In this document: in pieces, positions 61,850 to 64,000 of the stretch
Layout of the letters: each line of letters starts with the position of its first letter
Numbering within the stretch: the first letter of the stretch is position 1
Source of the DNA: Paenibacillus albidus
GTDB taxonomy: Bacteria; Bacillota; Bacilli; Paenibacillales; Paenibacillaceae
Assembly: GCF_014644435.1 (NCBI RefSeq)
Contig: NZ_BMKR01000007.1
Coordinates: forward strand, 186,001-250,000
Length of the DNA stretch: 64,000 bases
Direction of reading: 5' to 3'
The notes under the pieces: model-generated
The model's input: only the letters and a program-made list of their open reading frames with translations
Told to the model about the DNA's origin: nothing
The model's database searches: none
Position numbers and translations under genes: made by a program

Positions 61850-62070
61850 CTTCATTCTCCTTTTAACGTTTAATGTGATCACTATTTAACTTGCCCCCGG
61901 CTCATTTTTATATGCAGAGTATCCCGGCAGGCTGATCCGCCGGCGAAACCTCCAGCTATAACCTAGACCTTCAGGGATTATTTAGGAGATCATCCTTAGG
62001 ATTCACTTCCAAATGACCGATATAATCGGTATGCACGACAATTCCCATTGCACTTGAAAGGAGAGTTTAG

Positions 62071-62844
62071 ATGTCATCCATATCCCCTGTAAGCAGAGGA
62101 TTATCAAATGCCCAGGCAGCGGTGCCCTCAAGAGAAAAGGAGATCCAGTCCTTAATTCAGCAAAAATCCCGGATCAGTGAAGAAATCCAGTCGGTTCGTA
62201 CCAACGACAAGCTGGATTCCAAGCTGAAGATGGAGCGGGTCCAGTCCTTAACGGCTTCCATGCAGGAAATTGATGCTCAAATTGCCCAGATCCGCGCTGA
62301 AGAAATGCAGGAAAAAGCAAATCGTATAGGCTCAGGAAAACCCGACAACAAAGCTCCCTCCCCAGACCGCGAATCTGCTCCTCTGCAAGCTGTACTTAAA
62401 AACAGCATTACTTATGATCATTTAGGTAAAATGGTTGGTCTCAAGGACCGTATGGAAGGCTCCATAAAGACAGTGGAAGGTGAAGCCCGCTTCGACCGCC
62501 TGCTTCTAACCAGCGGTTCGAGCAACGATCCGGGGAAATCAATGATGCTGGAAAACGCAGAGCATACCACTTTACAAAAAAAACGTGAGCTGGTTCAGGA
62601 TATTAAATCCGATCTGCGCAACGTGGATAAACAAATTGGAGAATTAGTCGAGGATATTCAGGATACTCCAAAAGAAGAAGCCAAACCCCAAGCTGTTGAA
62701 TCCAGCAGCGCTGCCGAAGAAACCGGCAAAAAAGACAATAACCACAAATCAGCGAAAACTGCCGGTTCAGCAGGTGATGAAAACCCATCGCTTTCACCAT
62801 CCGCAGCAAATAAACCCGGAGCTTCCCTGGATATTCGAGTGTAA
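62071..62844 (+). CDS. FlxA-like coiled-coil protein
   Basis: A 257-residue protein. The N-terminal part ([39 protein letters not shown]) has the repeated heptads of the FlxA-like family. A second helical part follows, then a polar, low-complexity tail ([15 protein letters not shown]). No signal or membrane segment. FlxA-like proteins lie in flagellar regulons in E. coli, but no flagellar gene is near here, so the role is open. AAAGGAG precedes the ATG. Confidence 0.75.
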   Translation: MSSISPVSRGLSNAQAAVPSREKEIQSLIQQKSRISEEIQSVRTNDKLDSKLKMERVQSLTASMQEIDAQIAQIRAEEMQEKANRIGSGKPDNKAPSPDRESAPLQAVLKNSITYDHLGKMVGLKDRMEGSIKTVEGEARFDRLLLTSGSSNDPGKSMMLENAEHTTLQKKRELVQDIKSDLRNVDKQIGELVEDIQDTPKEEAKPQAVESSSAAEETGKKDNNHKSAKTAGSAGDENPSLSPSAANKPGASLDIRV

Positions 62845-62870
62845 ACCAGCGAGATATAATACATACTAAA

Positions 62871-62925
62871 AGGCCTGTGACCCACTGCCGCTAAGCGGAG
62901 GTAGGTGCACAGGCCTAGATTTTTG
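62871..62925 (+). terminator. Terminator of the FlxA-like gene
   Basis: AGGCCTGTG and CACAGGCCT arms with an inner CCGCT/GCGG stem, followed by ATTTTT. Confidence 0.8.
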
Positions 62926-62978
62926 CGCAGCTCCGTAACTTGGACGTTGTTGGACCGCTGACTTGCGGCAGCCCTACT

Positions 62979-63158
62979 ATAGGGAAATTCGCCCCTTAAA
63001 TCTGCAGTCTTGCCCCTTTTAACCCTGTTAGAGGAAAACACCCGTTATTCTTTTCTAAAACACACCCATCTGGCAATTCCATAAAATTAACGGGTGTGAT
63101 TCCCGCTATTCTTCCTGACAGAGCCAATATTCCTCGATTAGCGGGTAGAATTCCCTAT
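62979..63158. repeat. Quadripartite palindromic element, family A, copy 3
   Basis: Direct boxes at 62979-62995 and 63028-63044 and inverted boxes at 63091-63107 and 63142-63158 (CGGGTGTGATTCCCGCT, CGGGTAGAATTCCCTAT). Spacings are 49, 63 and 51 bp. As with the other family A copies it lies between convergent genes. Confidence 0.78.
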
Positions 63159-63194
63159 CGCAGCTCTTTGTCAGTAAGCCTGTATAATACAAAC

Positions 63195-63219
63195 AAAAAA
63201 GCCACTCTCTTGAGAGCGA
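63195..63219 (-). terminator. Terminator after the disrupted membrane-protein gene
   Basis: Minus strand CGCTCTC, loop AA, GAGAGTG, then GGC and six T. It lies 23 bases after the stop of the pseudogene. Confidence 0.65.
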
Positions 63220-63241
63220 TCTAGTGAGTTCAACCTAAGGT

Positions 63242-63595
63242 TTAAACAGCCGAGCCACTTGTACTAGCATTATGTATCATTGGTACCGTGAAATCCGATT
63301 TCTTATCTCTGATCTGTTCGAGAACCGCAATAATTTTAGAAAGAGCTAAGAAAAATATTCCCACAACAATACCTGAGAACAAAGTTACCATTGAAATGGT
63401 TAGCTGAGAAACATAATTTTGCCTAGCATTATCTGCTTCGGCACCAATAAGATTATTATCTTAATTCTCACTTGCAGACTGCTCCCAAAACTCAGAGTCC
63501 TTTTTCAGATCTGAAACATCATGATAAGAAACAAAAAAACCAATAATACCAAGCAAGACAAATAAAGCAGCCACAACATTTAGAATCTTAACCAC
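63242..63595 (-). pseudogene. Two-helix membrane protein gene with an in-frame TAA
   Basis: A 118-codon frame starting at a GTG (63593-63595) with GGAG 8 bases upstream. It encodes an N-terminal helix (ILNVVAALFVLLGIIGFF), a soluble middle and a second helix (ISMVTLFSGIVVGIFFLAL). Codon 45 (63461-63463) is TAA, but the same frame continues sensibly to a normal stop at 63242 and a terminator follows. A recent nonsense mutation or a sequencing error fits best. The codons are AT-rich compared with the neighbours. The family is not recognised. Confidence 0.6.
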
Positions 63596-63680
63596 TAAAC
63601 TTACTCCATTCAAACAAGATATTCTTATTTTACATGAATATGGATTTTAGGTATATATGATCATTTATAGGTCCTGTTCT

Positions 63681-63717
63681 AAAAACAAAACCCAATAAAC
63701 CAAAAAGGTTTATCGGG
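63681..63717 (-). terminator. Terminator downstream of the spo0A fragment
   Basis: Minus strand CCCGATAAACC, loop TTTTT, GGTTTATTGGG, then TTTTGTTTTT. It has the form expected after the 3' end of a real gene. Confidence 0.75.
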
Positions 63718-63786
63718 TGAGATGGGAAATGTAATTAGAGCAAAACAAGTTTATCGAATCCTTACCACTCACTAATCCTTACCCTT

Positions 63787-63882
63787 TCAAGAAACCTTAT
63801 GCTCAATCCGCAGCTTGTCGGCTACCATGGCAATAAATTCCGAGTTAGTTGGCTTGGATTTGGAGATATTAATGGTATAGCC
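63787..63882 (-). pseudogene. Detached 3' end of a spo0A gene
   Basis: Minus strand: 31 codons and a stop encode the C-terminal end of Spo0A ([16 protein letters not shown], then [13 protein letters not shown]), the master sporulation regulator's DNA-binding domain tail. Upstream of GYT the frame meets a TGA after about six unrelated codons, so no full Spo0A can be made here. It is a duplicated or broken fragment; an intact spo0A should lie elsewhere in the genome. The bases from 63901 to the window edge hold a different open frame (about 32 residues, partial) that I do not recognise. Confidence 0.75.
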
Positions 63883-64000
63883 CTTATGGGATAAGGGATT
63901 TCACTTCTTGGTTATGTAATTATTCAGACACTTTATTGGCATACGGCTTGAATATTGATACGCATAATTGATTTCCATCTCTATTATATCGTAAGCATTT

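Noticed and set aside
63787..63882. Functional spo0A cut by the window edge
   Set aside because: The frame is closed by a TGA a few codons upstream of the homology, so the gene does not simply continue off the edge.

Overview
The window looks like a chromosome segment of an endospore-forming Firmicute, most likely Paenibacillus or a close relative. Reasons: the spoIIAA-spoIIAB-sigF cassette, spoIIM, a coat F-type protein, Sda- and MciZ-like small proteins, strong AGGAGG-type ribosome sites, about half G+C, and a gene order (nudF, spoIIM, fur, a DUF4227 gene, xerD, deoB, purine nucleoside phosphorylase, dacF, spoIIA) that matches what I recall of the Bacillus subtilis chromosome. The genus call is inference. 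I see no tRNA, rRNA, CRISPR array, prophage or intact insertion sequence.

Layout. 1-5972: a lipoprotein sugar/solute-binding gene cut by the left edge, plus a YesM-type sensor kinase flanked by two YesN-type regulators. 6260-9370: a Fur-box-controlled iron-siderophore binding lipoprotein, a TetR-type regulator with a palindromic operator, and a repeat-rich stretch (quadripartite palindromes, a GGTAA microsatellite, a 14-bp minisatellite). 9409-12359: sigF operon and dacF. 12462-26067: an apparent insertion in the conserved order, holding an acyltransferase gene and a peptide uptake and breakdown island (DUF1177 protein, AroM-like protein, aminopeptidase, Asp/Glu/hydantoin-type racemase, PucR regulator, DppBC-type permease, binding protein, M20 peptidase, two ATPases). 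26489-38216: nucleoside catabolism (pdp, two PNP paralogues, deoB), xerD, DUF4227 gene, fur, spoIIM, an EndoQ-like nuclease, nudF, an MciZ candidate, an M20 tripeptidase-like gene and a Prli42-like micropeptide. 38308-45433: lipB and the branched-chain 2-oxoacid dehydrogenase genes (lpdV, bkdAA, bkdAB, bkdB), with an 830-bp repeat-packed gap before bkdB, then a DUF2627 gene. 45539-50151: a heterodimeric ABC exporter and thymidine kinase. 50474-53195: a DinB-like gene, then an AT-rich agr-like peptide signalling locus without a kinase or receiver domain, followed by sda. 53269-58900: a two-component system with an FtsX-type ABC transporter. 59040-62844: small hypothetical, XRE regulator, alpha-carbonic anhydrase lipoprotein, coat F-like and FlxA-like genes. 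The right end holds a membrane-protein gene broken by an in-frame stop and a detached piece of a spo0A 3' end.

The strongest candidates for something undescribed are: (i) six intergenic elements, in three unrelated sequence families, that share one geometry: two direct boxes then two inverted boxes, with centre spacings near 51, 56-64 and 51 bp; (ii) the minimal agr-like locus, whose peptide lacks Cys or Ser at the usual ring position; (iii) the DUF1177/AroM/racemase/peptide-transport island; and (iv) a PNP paralogue with an Asn-to-Asp change expected to alter base specificity.
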